DNA of 64,000 nucleotides from Stenotrophomonas sp. 364 (GTDB lineage: Bacteria > Pseudomonadota > Gammaproteobacteria > Xanthomonadales > Xanthomonadaceae), in assembly GCF_009832905.1 (NCBI RefSeq), contig NZ_CP047135.1, forward strand, positions 3,450,001 to 3,514,000, read 5' to 3'. Numbering within the stretch: the stretch's first letter is position 1; every line of letters starts with the position of its first letter. Positions 17,274 to 25,455 of this stretch are shown in pieces. The translations under genes were made by a program, and so were the position numbers. The notes under the pieces were generated by a model. The model did no database searches, was not told the origin of the DNA, and saw only the letters and a program-made list of their open reading frames with translations.

Positions 17274-18236
17274 CTATCGACGGGCGTCGACCTGCACGAT
17301 CGCCACGCCCATCGGCAGGCGGGTGACGCGCAGGCCGGCACTGCCGGCCAGTGCGTCCAGCGCCTGCTCGGGCCGGTCGATGCGGAACGCCGCGTTGACT
17401 ACCGGCAGCTGCGACAGGTCGCCGCGCACGAAGGTGGGCCCGCGCCGATAGCGCCCGATACGCTGCACCGCATCGGCAACCTCCACTTCATCCAGCAGCA
17501 GTTCGCCCTGCCGCCACGCCGCGATCCGATCGGGCGCCTGGTCGGCCAGCCGCTGCACCCGGCCACCGGGCGCGAACGTGGCACGCTGCCCGGCCTGCAG
17601 CCAGGTCCAGCCACCGCCCTCGCTGGCCGCCACCCGCACCTGGCCCTGTTCCACGTCGGCCTGCACGCCGGTGGCATCGCTGGAGACCGCAAACGCGGTG
17701 GAAACATCCTCGACCACCCCGCCCTGCGCGCGTACTTCAAACCGCTGCGGCTGGCCGGGCGCCACCTGGAACCAGGCACGACCACGCAACAGCGCGATAC
17801 GGCGCACCTGGCCGTCGAACTGCACGGCGATGGCCGACTCGGCATCCAGCACGGCACGGCTGCCGTCGGGCAACGCCACCTCGGCGATGCCGGTAGTGGT
17901 GCGGTGGTCCGATCGCAGCCGCAGCCACGCGTCCGGTGCCATCCAAGCCAGCGCGAGCACCGCCGCAGCGGCCAGCGACCAGCGGCGCACCCGCGCGCGC
18001 CGGCGCGTCGGCGCGAGGGTCGCCTGCGGCCGTGGCCCCAGGCTGCGCCAGAGCTGGCGTTCGCGTTCGAACACGCGCCGGTGGCCCGGCGCGGCCAGCC
18101 ACCGCTCGAAGGCCTGCATGCCGATGTCATCCACCGTGCCGGAGGCCAGCCACGCAATCCACGCCTGCGCCTGCACGGCGACGGGATCGGACGATGTGGA
18201 CGGCGGCGGAAGCGGATCGATGTGCGGCGGGCTCAT
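17274..18236 (-). CDS. FecR-family anti-sigma regulator
   Basis: Single-pass inner-membrane regulator that relays receptor occupancy to the ECF sigma factor. The 320-residue form starts at MSPPHIDP. The N-terminal cytoplasmic part has the DUF4880-like AQAWIAWLASG and FERWLAAPGHRRVFERERQLW. A hydrophobic helix lies near residues 105-120 (WSLAAAAVLALAWM). The FecR domain follows (VALPDGSRAVLDAESAI, LLRGRAWFQVAPG, DVEQGQVRV). The C-terminal part (ELLLDEVEVADAVQRIGRYRRG) resembles the STN-interacting end of FecR. An upstream GTG at 18299 is possible but has weaker support. It lies between the sigma gene and the receptor on the same strand. Confidence 0.88.
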   Translation of the reverse strand: MSPPHIDPLPPPSTSSDPVAVQAQAWIAWLASGTVDDIGMQAFERWLAAPGHRRVFERERQLWRSLGPRPQATLAPTRRRARVRRWSLAAAAVLALAWMAPDAWLRLRSDHRTTTGIAEVALPDGSRAVLDAESAIAVQFDGQVRRIALLRGRAWFQVAPGQPQRFEVRAQGGVVEDVSTAFAVSSDATGVQADVEQGQVRVAASEGGGWTWLQAGQRATFAPGGRVQRLADQAPDRIAAWRQGELLLDEVEVADAVQRIGRYRRGPTFVRGDLSQLPVVNAAFRIDRPEQALDALAGSAGLRVTRLPMGVAIVQVDARR

Positions 18237-18364
18237 GGCTGGCGGGTTGGCGCGGTCGGGCGATGACACCCGCAGGGACGGAAGCGGGGCACGCGACACG
18301 CCCCAGTATGATCAAGACGAATGACGGGGGCGGTTCCCCAATGCCCTGACGCGCAGGCGGGGCA

Positions 18365-18865
18365 TCAGCGCCCGTTGCGGGCCCACGCCAGGCGCTGCAG
18401 GGCGGCGCGCACGTGATTCTCCACGGTGGTGACCGACACCTTGAGGCGCTTGGCCACGTCGGCCTGGGTCAGGCCCTGCAGGCGGTTGAGCCGGAAGATG
18501 GTTCGGGTGGGCTCGGGCAGGTGCGCGGCGGCGGCGAGCACGCGCTGCAGTTCGTCCTGGGCCATCGCCTGTTCTTCGGTCGACAGCACTTCGTCCGGTC
18601 CCCACAGGTAATGCTCGGCGAGCAGGCGTGCGCGGCGGGTGCGCTCACGCCCGTGGTCGGTGGCCAGGTTGGTGGCCAGCCGATACAGATAGGCCCGCGG
18701 GTTGTCGATGGCCTGGCCGCTGTCCACCCCGCGCGCCTTGAACCAGATCGCCTGGATCACGTCCTCGGCACCGCCATCGTTGCCCAGGATGCGCTGCACC
18801 AGGCGCAGCAGCGCAGGGCGTTCGCGGATCAGCATCTCGGTGAGGGCGGAGGCGTTGGTGGTCAT
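18365..18865 (-). CDS. ECF sigma factor, FecI type
   Basis: A 166-residue RNA polymerase sigma factor with only regions 2 and 4. Region 2 shows AEDVIQAIWFKA and NPRAYLYRLATNLATDH (residues about 33-70). Region 4 shows LPEPTRTIFRLNRLQGLTQADVAKRLKVS and TTVENHVRAAL (about 115-158). With the FecR gene 128 bp downstream and then the STN receptor, this is the standard iron-uptake surface-signalling trio. The upstream gap holds a weak Fur-box-like stretch. Confidence 0.93.
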   Translation of the reverse strand: MTTNASALTEMLIRERPALLRLVQRILGNDGGAEDVIQAIWFKARGVDSGQAIDNPRAYLYRLATNLATDHGRERTRRARLLAEHYLWGPDEVLSTEEQAMAQDELQRVLAAAAHLPEPTRTIFRLNRLQGLTQADVAKRLKVSVTTVENHVRAALQRLAWARNGR

Positions 18866-18976
18866 GCGACGGACGCGTGGGCCGGGGCGGAAGGCGCGCC
18901 ATGCTACCCCGCAAATGCGAATGAGTCACGTTTGTGAGGTTCGGCCGCCGAGCCGTCGCCGTGTTCGCGCCGCAGC

Positions 18977-19894
18977 TCAGAGGCAGGTGGTCAACCCTTC
19001 GTACACCGTGGTGCGGGTCCCCGGCAGCGCGGTGTCGATGGCGTCCTGCCCCTGAAGGGTACCCAGCAGCAGCGGCAAGGGGGTGTAAGACGCCAGCGGC
19101 AAGCGGCAGGCCCAATCGCGGGCATCCACTGTGACCGCACCGGTGGCGGCGTCGACGTTCATGTTGCTGCCGGCGAATGTCCACCGGCACTCCCCCACCC
19201 GGCCACTGGCGGCGTGCACCGAACAGCGCAGGCGCATGGCCTGCAGGTTGTAGTACTCGCCCTCGCAGAAGGTGTCGCCGCATATGTCATCGAAGCCGCG
19301 CACCAGCGCCTGTTCCAGCGCACGGAAACGCGCCCCACCCTGGCCCGGGCCGGGATAATCCCGCGCGTCCACGTAGCGGGCCGCCGACACCGCGCGCTCC
19401 GGCTGCCGGGTCTGCTGGAGGCAGTCGCCCACCGCCTCGCCGATGGACAGCGCCGCACCGGGCAGCACGACATCCAGCGCGTCGGCGCGTTCCAGAGACG
19501 CATGGAAGGCCTCCACCGCCACCCCCGTGCCCAGCGGCAAGGGGCAGTCCCAGCGCCGGTTGTCCGACAGGACCATGCCGGTGTCTGCCGCTATCTGCAA
19601 TTTGCTGGCAATGAACAGCCAGTTGCAGGCGTGTACCTGCCCGCTGGCCGCGTTGACCGAGCAGCGCAACTGCAGTGCGCGCAGGTTGCTGTAATCACCC
19701 TCGCAGAGGGTATCGGCGCAGACCGCGTCGAAGCGGCGCGCCAAGTGGGATTCCAGGGTGTAGAAGCGGTCCCAGTTGGCCTCGTTGCGGGGGAAATCCA
19801 CCAGGTCGACGAACGGCTGGGCAAGCAGCGGGGCGCTGGGCAGCCAGGCCAGCAGGGCGAACAGGCGCAGCAACGGCCGAAAACGTGGGTACAT
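18977..19894 (-). CDS. Exported cysteine-rich protein with internal duplication
   Basis: A 305-residue protein with a signal peptide (ending LPSAPLLAQ). The ATG at 19894 follows a GGAG. Two homologous halves of about 130 residues share a strict core: first FDAVCADTLCEGDYSNL, then LRCSVNAASGQVHACNW; second FDDICGDTFCEGEYYNL, then LRCSVHAASGRVGECRW. Each half later has a Cys before PL (WDCPLPLG, WACRLPLA) and a terminal Cys (GDCL, TTCL). The even cysteine pattern suggests disulfides in the periplasm or outside. I do not recognise the family. It stands alone between the ECF gene and ppa. Confidence 0.7.
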   Translation of the reverse strand: MYPRFRPLLRLFALLAWLPSAPLLAQPFVDLVDFPRNEANWDRFYTLESHLARRFDAVCADTLCEGDYSNLRALQLRCSVNAASGQVHACNWLFIASKLQIAADTGMVLSDNRRWDCPLPLGTGVAVEAFHASLERADALDVVLPGAALSIGEAVGDCLQQTRQPERAVSAARYVDARDYPGPGQGGARFRALEQALVRGFDDICGDTFCEGEYYNLQAMRLRCSVHAASGRVGECRWTFAGSNMNVDAATGAVTVDARDWACRLPLASYTPLPLLLGTLQGQDAIDTALPGTRTTVYEGLTTCL

Positions 19895-20078
19895 GGCCAG
19901 ACTCCAACGGAAGGAGAACCAGCGTGGCCTGGCCCGGAGCACGGGCCCATCCGGCAAGGCCGCGCCGGGCCGTGGGGAAACCCTCCATGGGGCCGTGGTC
20001 CCGCCCCCGCTGCACGCGGCCCGGCAAAGGCATAAAATGGGGGGCTATCCGCCTACATCCCCCTCTCGGAGTACACCC

Positions 20079-20615
20079 ATGGGTCTGGAACTCGTCTCGC
20101 CCGGCAAGAACCCGCCGGAAGAAATCAACGTCATCATCGAGATCCCGAAGGATTCCGAGCCGGTGAAGTACGAAGTGGACAAGGAAACCGGCGCGATCTT
20201 CGTCGACCGCATCCTGTCCACCCCGATGCGCTACCCGTGCAACTACGGCTACGTGCCGAGCACCCTGTGCGGCGACGGCGACCCGGCCGACGTGCTGGTG
20301 GTGCTGCCGCTGCCGCTGATCCCCGGTTCGGTGGTGCGTTGCCGTCCGGTCGGCGTGCTCAAGATGAGCGATGAGGCCGGCAGCGACGAGAAGATCCTGG
20401 CCGTGCCGATCTCCAAGGTGTTCAGCGGCTACGCCCACGTGGAAGACATCGAGCAGGTGTCCAGCCACTGGCTGGAGCGCATCGGCCACTTCTTCGAGCA
20501 TTACAAGGACCTGGAAAAGGGCAAGTGGGTCAAGCTTGACGGCTGGGCCGGCGCTGCCGAAGCCAAGCAGATCCTGATCGAAGCGCACCAGCGTTACCTC
20601 AGCAACAACGGCTGA
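20079..20615 (+). CDS. ppa: Family I inorganic pyrophosphatase
   Basis: Cytoplasmic Mg2+-dependent hydrolysis of PPi to 2 Pi. The 178-residue protein (E. coli 176) has NVIIEIPKDSEPVKYEVDKE at the N-terminus, RYPCNYGYVP near residue 51 and the metal-binding signature CGDGDPADVLVV around residue 64. KVFSGYAHVEDIEQV and the C-terminal helices of the family follow. It is monocistronic by position, with a hairpin and T tract downstream. It is the third PPi-handling gene in this window. Confidence 0.96.
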   Translation: MGLELVSPGKNPPEEINVIIEIPKDSEPVKYEVDKETGAIFVDRILSTPMRYPCNYGYVPSTLCGDGDPADVLVVLPLPLIPGSVVRCRPVGVLKMSDEAGSDEKILAVPISKVFSGYAHVEDIEQVSSHWLERIGHFFEHYKDLEKGKWVKLDGWAGAAEAKQILIEAHQRYLSNNG

Positions 20616-20625
20616 GGCTGAACGG

Positions 20626-20671
20626 CATCGCTTCGGCGCTGGCCGCCGAAGCGATGGACATCACGTTTTTT
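20626..20671 (+). terminator. Probable terminator after ppa
   Basis: CATCGCTTCGGC/GCCGAAGCGATG is a perfect 12-bp stem with a 7-nt loop. The T6 tract begins 10 nt beyond the stem, further than ideal. Confidence 0.55.
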
Positions 20672-20765
20672 GACTGCGGCACATCACTATTTGTGCCGGA
20701 TTGGGTACATTGCGTCTTCACACCGTCCACGGTGCGTTTCACCGTGGTCAGCCAGGGGACTTGTC

Positions 20766-21887
20766 GTGCGCATTCTGCTTGTTGGGGACCAGGCCAGCCT
20801 GTCGGCTGAACTGATGGATTTCATTGCCGATCTTGGGGAAGAGTGGCAGCCGCTGACGGCCTCCGATGGCCAGTCGGCCATGAGCATCGTCGCCGCCGGT
20901 CCGGTGGACGCGGTCATCGCCTGCCCTACCCTGCCCGATCTCACGGCCACCACGCTGCTGGGGCAGATCCGCACCCTGCGCCCGGAGACCATCCGGATCG
21001 CACTGGTGGATGCCGACCATGGCAACCGCCCGCCGCCGGCGCGCCTGATCGGGGTGGCCCACCGCTTCCTGCCGATGCCGCTGGCCCCGGAAGTTCTGCT
21101 GGAAGCGCTGACCAGCCTGGAAGAACTGCGCGAGCTGCTCGATAGCGCGCATCTGCGCAGCGCGATCGGCCGCATCGAAAAGCTGCCCTCGCCGCCGCAT
21201 CTGTACCTGAGCCTGACCCAGGCGCTGGAACACGACGACGACACCAACACCGCCGACGTCTCCAAGCTGGTATCTGCGGACCCGGCCATTGCGGCCAAGG
21301 TGCTGCAGTTGTCCAACTCGGCATTCTTCAACAGCGGCCGCACCATTTCCGACCTGCGCACCGCGGTAACGCGGCTGGGCCTGTCGACCCTGCGCGACCT
21401 GGTGCTGGCCAGCGAAGTGTTCTCCGCCTCGGCGTTGTCCGGTGCCGAACGCAATTCGCTGCAGCAGCGCGCGTTGCTGGCCTCGCGGCTGGCGGCCAAG
21501 CTGCTGCCCGATTCCAGCGCCGAGCTGGGTGCGACCGCGGCCCTGCTGGCCGACATCGGGCTGCTGCTGCCGGGCGTGCGCAACGAGCGCGTTGCCCCGA
21601 CCGACGCAGCCGATGAACGCCCCGGCCATGCCGAGGCCGGCGCCTACCTGCTGGGCCTGTGGGGCCTGCCGATGCCGATCATCGAGGCGGTGGCGTTCCA
21701 CCTGCAGCCGCAGAAGTCCAACACGCGCAGCTTCTGGGTAACCGGTGCGGTGCACGTGGCATTGGCCCTGATCAACGGGGACCCGGTGGATGAGGAGTAC
21801 CTGCAGCGTGCCGGCGTGCTGCACAAGCTGCCGCAGTGGCGGGACCACGCCAATGGCCTGATGGGTCTGGTGGCTGCAGAAGCCTGA
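20766..21887 (+). CDS. HDOD-domain signalling protein with response-regulator-like N-terminus
   Basis: A 373-residue cytoplasmic protein. The GTG at 20766, after GGGGA, starts directly in a receiver-like domain (VRILLVGDQASL); the usual phospho-acceptor Asp position reads AVIACPTLPD, so phosphorylation is doubtful. From about residue 140 there is an HDOD domain: LPSPPHLYLSLTQAL, VSKLVSADPAIAAKVLQLSNSA, LRTAVTRLGLSTLRDLVL. HDOD proteins bind nucleotides or partner proteins and often regulate motility, attachment or c-di-GMP responses. No partner gene is adjacent. A strong bidirectional terminator follows. Confidence 0.8.
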   Translation: MRILLVGDQASLSAELMDFIADLGEEWQPLTASDGQSAMSIVAAGPVDAVIACPTLPDLTATTLLGQIRTLRPETIRIALVDADHGNRPPPARLIGVAHRFLPMPLAPEVLLEALTSLEELRELLDSAHLRSAIGRIEKLPSPPHLYLSLTQALEHDDDTNTADVSKLVSADPAIAAKVLQLSNSAFFNSGRTISDLRTAVTRLGLSTLRDLVLASEVFSASALSGAERNSLQQRALLASRLAAKLLPDSSAELGATAALLADIGLLLPGVRNERVAPTDAADERPGHAEAGAYLLGLWGLPMPIIEAVAFHLQPQKSNTRSFWVTGAVHVALALINGDPVDEEYLQRAGVLHKLPQWRDHANGLMGLVAAEA

Positions 21888-21928
21888 GGCCACCGCCCCA
21901 CGCCCTGACGCGGGGCAGTAGCGCAACG

Positions 21929-21957
21929 GAAAAGCCGGCCAGTGGCCGGCTTTTTTG
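21929..21957. terminator. Terminator after the HDOD gene
   Basis: AAAAGCCGGCCA/TGGCCGGCTTTTTT is a perfect stem followed by T6 on the plus strand. The A run upstream gives T residues on the minus strand as well. Confidence 0.9.
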
Positions 21958-22014
21958 TGGTTCTTCGCCCCTCTGCGGGCAGGCAGAAACGTGCATTGGC
22001 GCTTTCCAGGCGCT

Positions 22015-22140
22015 GTCGGTGGGTCGGGCGCTGGGCCCCATGCCCTTGGAGGCGAAATAAAGGAGGAGGTGGCGGCCGCAGGCCGGCACCGGGGGACATT
22101 CGCCGGAAAGGGCATGGGGCCCAGCGCCCGACCCGCCGAC
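22015..22140. repeat. Large inverted-repeat element 1 with conserved G-rich internal loop
   Basis: Arms of 33 bp (22015-22047 and 22108-22140, starting GTCGGTGGGTCGGGCGC) match with one difference, which could be a wobble pair. Inside them, GGCGAA (22051-22056) pairs with TTCGCC (22099-22104). A purine-rich internal loop (AAATAAAGGAGGAG opposite CGGGGGACA) then leads to an apical hairpin (GGTGGCGGCC/GGCCGGCACC, 9 of 10 paired). The element lies between convergent genes and next to a second one of the same design. I see no coding content. Confidence 0.8.
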
Positions 22141-22181
22141 AAAGCAAAAAAGCCTGGCTTCCCCTGCTTGCCGCAAGCCGA

Positions 22182-22281
22182 GCCCCGTAGCAGCCGGTAG
22201 GCCCCTGGGCAAAATCAAGGAGGAGGCCGCGCCTGCGGCCGGGGGACATTTGCACCAGGGGCCTACCGGCTGCTACGGGGC
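22182..22281. repeat. Large inverted-repeat element 2 with conserved G-rich internal loop
   Basis: Perfect 27-bp arms (22182-22208 and 22255-22281, starting GCCCCGTAGCAGCCGG) are unrelated in sequence to those of element 1. The inside repeats its plan: GCAAA pairs with TTTGC, then AAGGAGGAGG faces GGGGGACATT around an apical GGCCGC-gcct-GCGGCC hairpin. The stem differs while the loop and layout are kept, which suggests selection on the folded form. Bases 22282-22480 hold nothing else I can identify except a CCTGGG/CCCAGG hairpin at 22443-22465. Confidence 0.8.
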
Positions 22282-22482
22282 CCTCACGCTCGCGACCGCC
22301 CCAATCGGAGACGCCAGCCGATCCAAACGGCTTCTGCGCACACACGGCCACCCGCGCACCGTCGTGCTCACGCTGCGACGCCCTTGCAACAAGATGCTTT
22401 CCTCAGATGGGAGCAGACCTCTTTGTGGCCGCAGCATCGATACCTGGGAGGGTAGAACGCCCAGGCCCCCGCACAAACAAAA

Positions 22483-22517
22483 GAGGGCGGACCTTGCGGT
22501 CCGCCCTCCTTTTTTAC
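22483..22517. terminator. Bidirectional terminator at the 3' end of the TonB receptor gene
   Basis: GAGGGCGGACC-ttgc-GGTCCGCCCTC with T6 after it on the plus strand and TTTTGTTTG after it on the minus strand. It lies about 20 nt past the receptor stop codon. Confidence 0.9.
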
Positions 22518-22537
22518 TGCTACAGAGCTTCGATGGA

Positions 22538-25387
22538 TCAGAAGCGCTGGGTGTACTTCATGTACAGGAAGCGACCGATATCGAAACCGCCGTAGTTGGC
22601 GAAGCTCGAGTTCGGTGCCGAGTACATCAGCGGACCCTTGTGGTCGAACACGTTGTTCGCACCGACGGCGATGGTGGCATCCCAGGGCGCCTTCCAGTTG
22701 ATCTGCAGATCGTGGAAGGTGTTGGAGCCGGTGTGACGCAGCGGCGCGCTTTCGCCATTGGCGAAGTGGTCCGGGGCATCGCACCAACGGTCGTCGACGC
22801 AGTCTTCCTTCATGCCCGAGTAGTAACGGGCGGTGTAGGTCGCACCGAAGTTGCCCAGTTCCCAGTTCACGCCCACGTTGGAACGCACGCGGAACAGACC
22901 TGCCTCGCTGACGCGACCGATGATGATGTTGTCACCATCGGAGTTCTGGCCGGCTTCGTCGTACTTGGACAGGTAGCTGGTCTGCCAGTCGATGCTGAAC
23001 TGACCGATCGCCAGTTCCGGCAGACGGTACTTGACGCCCAGGTCGTAGCCTTCGGTCTTCATCGAGCCGAGGTTGGCCAGGCCGTAGGTCAGCGCGCTGA
23101 TGTGACCATCGGCAGCACGGGTCACGCCTTCGCAGCGTGCCGAGTTGCCCAGGACGTAGCAGTCACGCAGGATGCGGTCGACGCTGTCCTCGATGATCAT
23201 GTCCTTGATCTCGTAGCGGTACCAATCCAGCGAGATGTCCAGACCCTGCACCCAGCGCGGGCTCCACACCAGACCAACGGTCTTGCTGGTGGAGGTTTCC
23301 GGCTTCAGCTCAGCGTTGGAGCCGCTGATGAACTGGTCCGGGGTCGCGCACGGCCAGGTCTTGCACGGCTGGCCGCCCTGGGCCTGCTGCACGTAGTCAG
23401 CCGGTGCGCCGCCGCTGAGGCAGGCGGCATTGCCGGCAACGCTGCCCGCAACGCCCACGGCGCACGGATCGGTGTAACGCTCGAAGCTGGCGTCGCGGCC
23501 GCCGTACAGGTCGCTGATGCTCGGGGCACGGAAGCCTTCAGCATAGGTACCACGGACCAGCAGCTCGTCGATCGGGCGCCACACCAGGCCGAACTTGGAG
23601 TTGATGGTGTCGCCGAAGTTGCTGTAGTCCGAGTAACGGCTGGCAACGTTGAAGCTCAGTTCCTTGGCGAAGGCCATATCGGCCAGCACCGGGATGTTCA
23701 GCTCGACGTAGAACTCGTTGAGGCTGTAATCACCCGAGGTGGTGGTCGAGGCAAGGCCGGTGCTCTGGCCCGACTGGCGGAAGGCGTCCGGCACGAAGCG
23801 GCCGTCTTCCTTGCGGTGCTCGTAGCCCATCGCAATGCCCAGCTCGCCGGCCGGCAGGTCGACTATCGACCCGGACAGGTTGGCGGTGTAGCTGGTGGTC
23901 TTGGTGATGCCGGTGTCGGTGAAGGTCGGGAACAGGAAGCTCTGCAGGTCCGGATCCGCCAACGAACCCTGGCCAGCCACGCCGTACGGCAGCAGCGGGT
24001 TCCACGGGCGGCAAGCGCTCAGCGGGGTCGGGTTGGCCGCGGTACCACACTGGGCCACACCGTTGCTGTTGATGAACGACGGGCCCAGCGCCTGACGGGA
24101 CGCGATCAGGCTCATGTCGCCGTGACCGGTCTTGGTGACTTCGTTACGGTTCCACAGGGCGCCAGCGTCCCAGTCCCAGGTCTTGCCGGCCAGCTCGAAG
24201 AAGCCGCTGACGGTCGGGGCAAAGCGCAGGGTCTTCATGTCGCTGGTGGTGGTGCGCGGCACTTCCCACAGACGACGACGGAACTGCAGGTCCTGGCCAA
24301 CCGGGTTGAACGCGCTCGAACCGGACAGCGGGGTGTTGATCGCGGCCGACTGCGACTGATACGGGTAGCCCGCGATCTGCTGGTCGGTGGTGCGCTGGTT
24401 GTACAGCAGGTCGGCGTTGAACGTGATCGAATCGGTCAGGTCGTAGTTGCCGTTGACGTAGACCGACTTACGCTCGATGCCGGTCGACGCCATCATCTGC
24501 TGGTTGGCGTTGGAGAACTCGCCCGGGGTCAGCTCGTGGTAGTCGTTCGGGTTGTTCGGGTTGCCGCCCGGATTGAGCGTCTGCCAGATCGCATCCTTGC
24601 CTTCGCACTTGCCGAACAGCTTCGGGTTGCACCAGGTGCTGTTCTGGCTGATCGGGCTCCACTCTTCAGCGGTCGAGTTCGGGCCACGGCCGCCATCACG
24701 GCTGAACCAGCGGTCCTTTGCCCAGACCGGATCCTGCTTGGAGTATTCGGCCGACAGAGTCACGCCGCCGCGCTCGCCTTCCGAGCCCAGGGTCAGCGAA
24801 TAGGTGGTGCCTTCGCCGTCGCCTTCGCCGTACTGGCCGTAGTAGACGCTGGCTTCAGCGCCGTCGAAGCGCTTGCGGGTGATCACGTTGACCACGCCGG
24901 CGATGGCGTCCGAACCGTAGATGGACGAGGCGCCGTCCTTCAGCACTTCGATACGCTCAACGGCCGACATCGGGATCTGGCTCAGATCCTGGTAGCCGCC
25001 GGTGGTGGCGCCCAGACGCTTGCCGTTCATCAGCACCAGCGTACGGGTGGCGCCGAGGTTGCGCAGGTCGACGTAGTAGCCGCCGACGTTTTCGCCGGAC
25101 GACAGGGCGTCCGAACGCGAAATGGCCGGAGCACCGGCCGAGGTCAGGTTCTGCAGGACGTCGGCCACCGAGGTGTAGCCCTGCTTTTCCAGGTTCTCAC
25201 GGCTCAGCGTCAGGATCGGCTGCTGGGTCTCCATGTTGGCGCCACGAATGCGCGAACCGGTGACTTCAATGCGATCCAGGTCGGTCGCGCCCTTTGCTTC
25301 CTGTGCGGAAGCAAAGGTCGGCGACAGCGCGAGCGCAATGCCGGCGGGCAGAAGGCCCAGCCGCACTGCAGGAGTACGAAAATTCAT
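22538..25387 (-). CDS. TonB-dependent outer-membrane receptor (substrate unknown)
   Basis: A 949-residue protein with a signal peptide ending TFASAQ. There is no STN domain. A TonB-box-like DRIEVTGSRI comes next, then a plug (NLTSAGAPAISRSD, VDLRNLGATRTLVLMNGKR, ERIEVLKDGASSIYGSDAIAGVVNVITR). The barrel contains YAEGFRAPSISDLYGG and closes with an aromatic end (KYTQRF). CGGAGAG precedes the ATG. Receptors with this GSRI...VLMNGKRL plug are expanded in xanthomonads and often take up plant- or peptide-derived nutrients. The AraC-type gene just upstream on the same strand may regulate it; no substrate can be named. Confidence 0.88.
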   Translation of the reverse strand: MNFRTPAVRLGLLPAGIALALSPTFASAQEAKGATDLDRIEVTGSRIRGANMETQQPILTLSRENLEKQGYTSVADVLQNLTSAGAPAISRSDALSSGENVGGYYVDLRNLGATRTLVLMNGKRLGATTGGYQDLSQIPMSAVERIEVLKDGASSIYGSDAIAGVVNVITRKRFDGAEASVYYGQYGEGDGEGTTYSLTLGSEGERGGVTLSAEYSKQDPVWAKDRWFSRDGGRGPNSTAEEWSPISQNSTWCNPKLFGKCEGKDAIWQTLNPGGNPNNPNDYHELTPGEFSNANQQMMASTGIERKSVYVNGNYDLTDSITFNADLLYNQRTTDQQIAGYPYQSQSAAINTPLSGSSAFNPVGQDLQFRRRLWEVPRTTTSDMKTLRFAPTVSGFFELAGKTWDWDAGALWNRNEVTKTGHGDMSLIASRQALGPSFINSNGVAQCGTAANPTPLSACRPWNPLLPYGVAGQGSLADPDLQSFLFPTFTDTGITKTTSYTANLSGSIVDLPAGELGIAMGYEHRKEDGRFVPDAFRQSGQSTGLASTTTSGDYSLNEFYVELNIPVLADMAFAKELSFNVASRYSDYSNFGDTINSKFGLVWRPIDELLVRGTYAEGFRAPSISDLYGGRDASFERYTDPCAVGVAGSVAGNAACLSGGAPADYVQQAQGGQPCKTWPCATPDQFISGSNAELKPETSTSKTVGLVWSPRWVQGLDISLDWYRYEIKDMIIEDSVDRILRDCYVLGNSARCEGVTRAADGHISALTYGLANLGSMKTEGYDLGVKYRLPELAIGQFSIDWQTSYLSKYDEAGQNSDGDNIIIGRVSEAGLFRVRSNVGVNWELGNFGATYTARYYSGMKEDCVDDRWCDAPDHFANGESAPLRHTGSNTFHDLQINWKAPWDATIAVGANNVFDHKGPLMYSAPNSSFANYGGFDIGRFLYMKYTQRF

Positions 25388-25455
25388 TTATCTCTCCGAG
25401 GTACGTTAGTAGCGTGTTAAACCGCCTCGGAAAGTTACGATTGCGTTGCGGTTAA

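Noticed and set aside
18911..18932. Fur box upstream of the ECF sigma gene
   Set aside because: GCAAATGCGAATGAGTCACG has partial likeness to Fur hexamers but too few matches to assert a site. The context makes iron control plausible without proving this element.
22141..22480. Small hypothetical proteins read from the inverted-repeat elements
   Set aside because: The frames arise from the palindromes themselves and change with stem sequence; there is no ribosome site with a start codon at proper distance and no conserved product.
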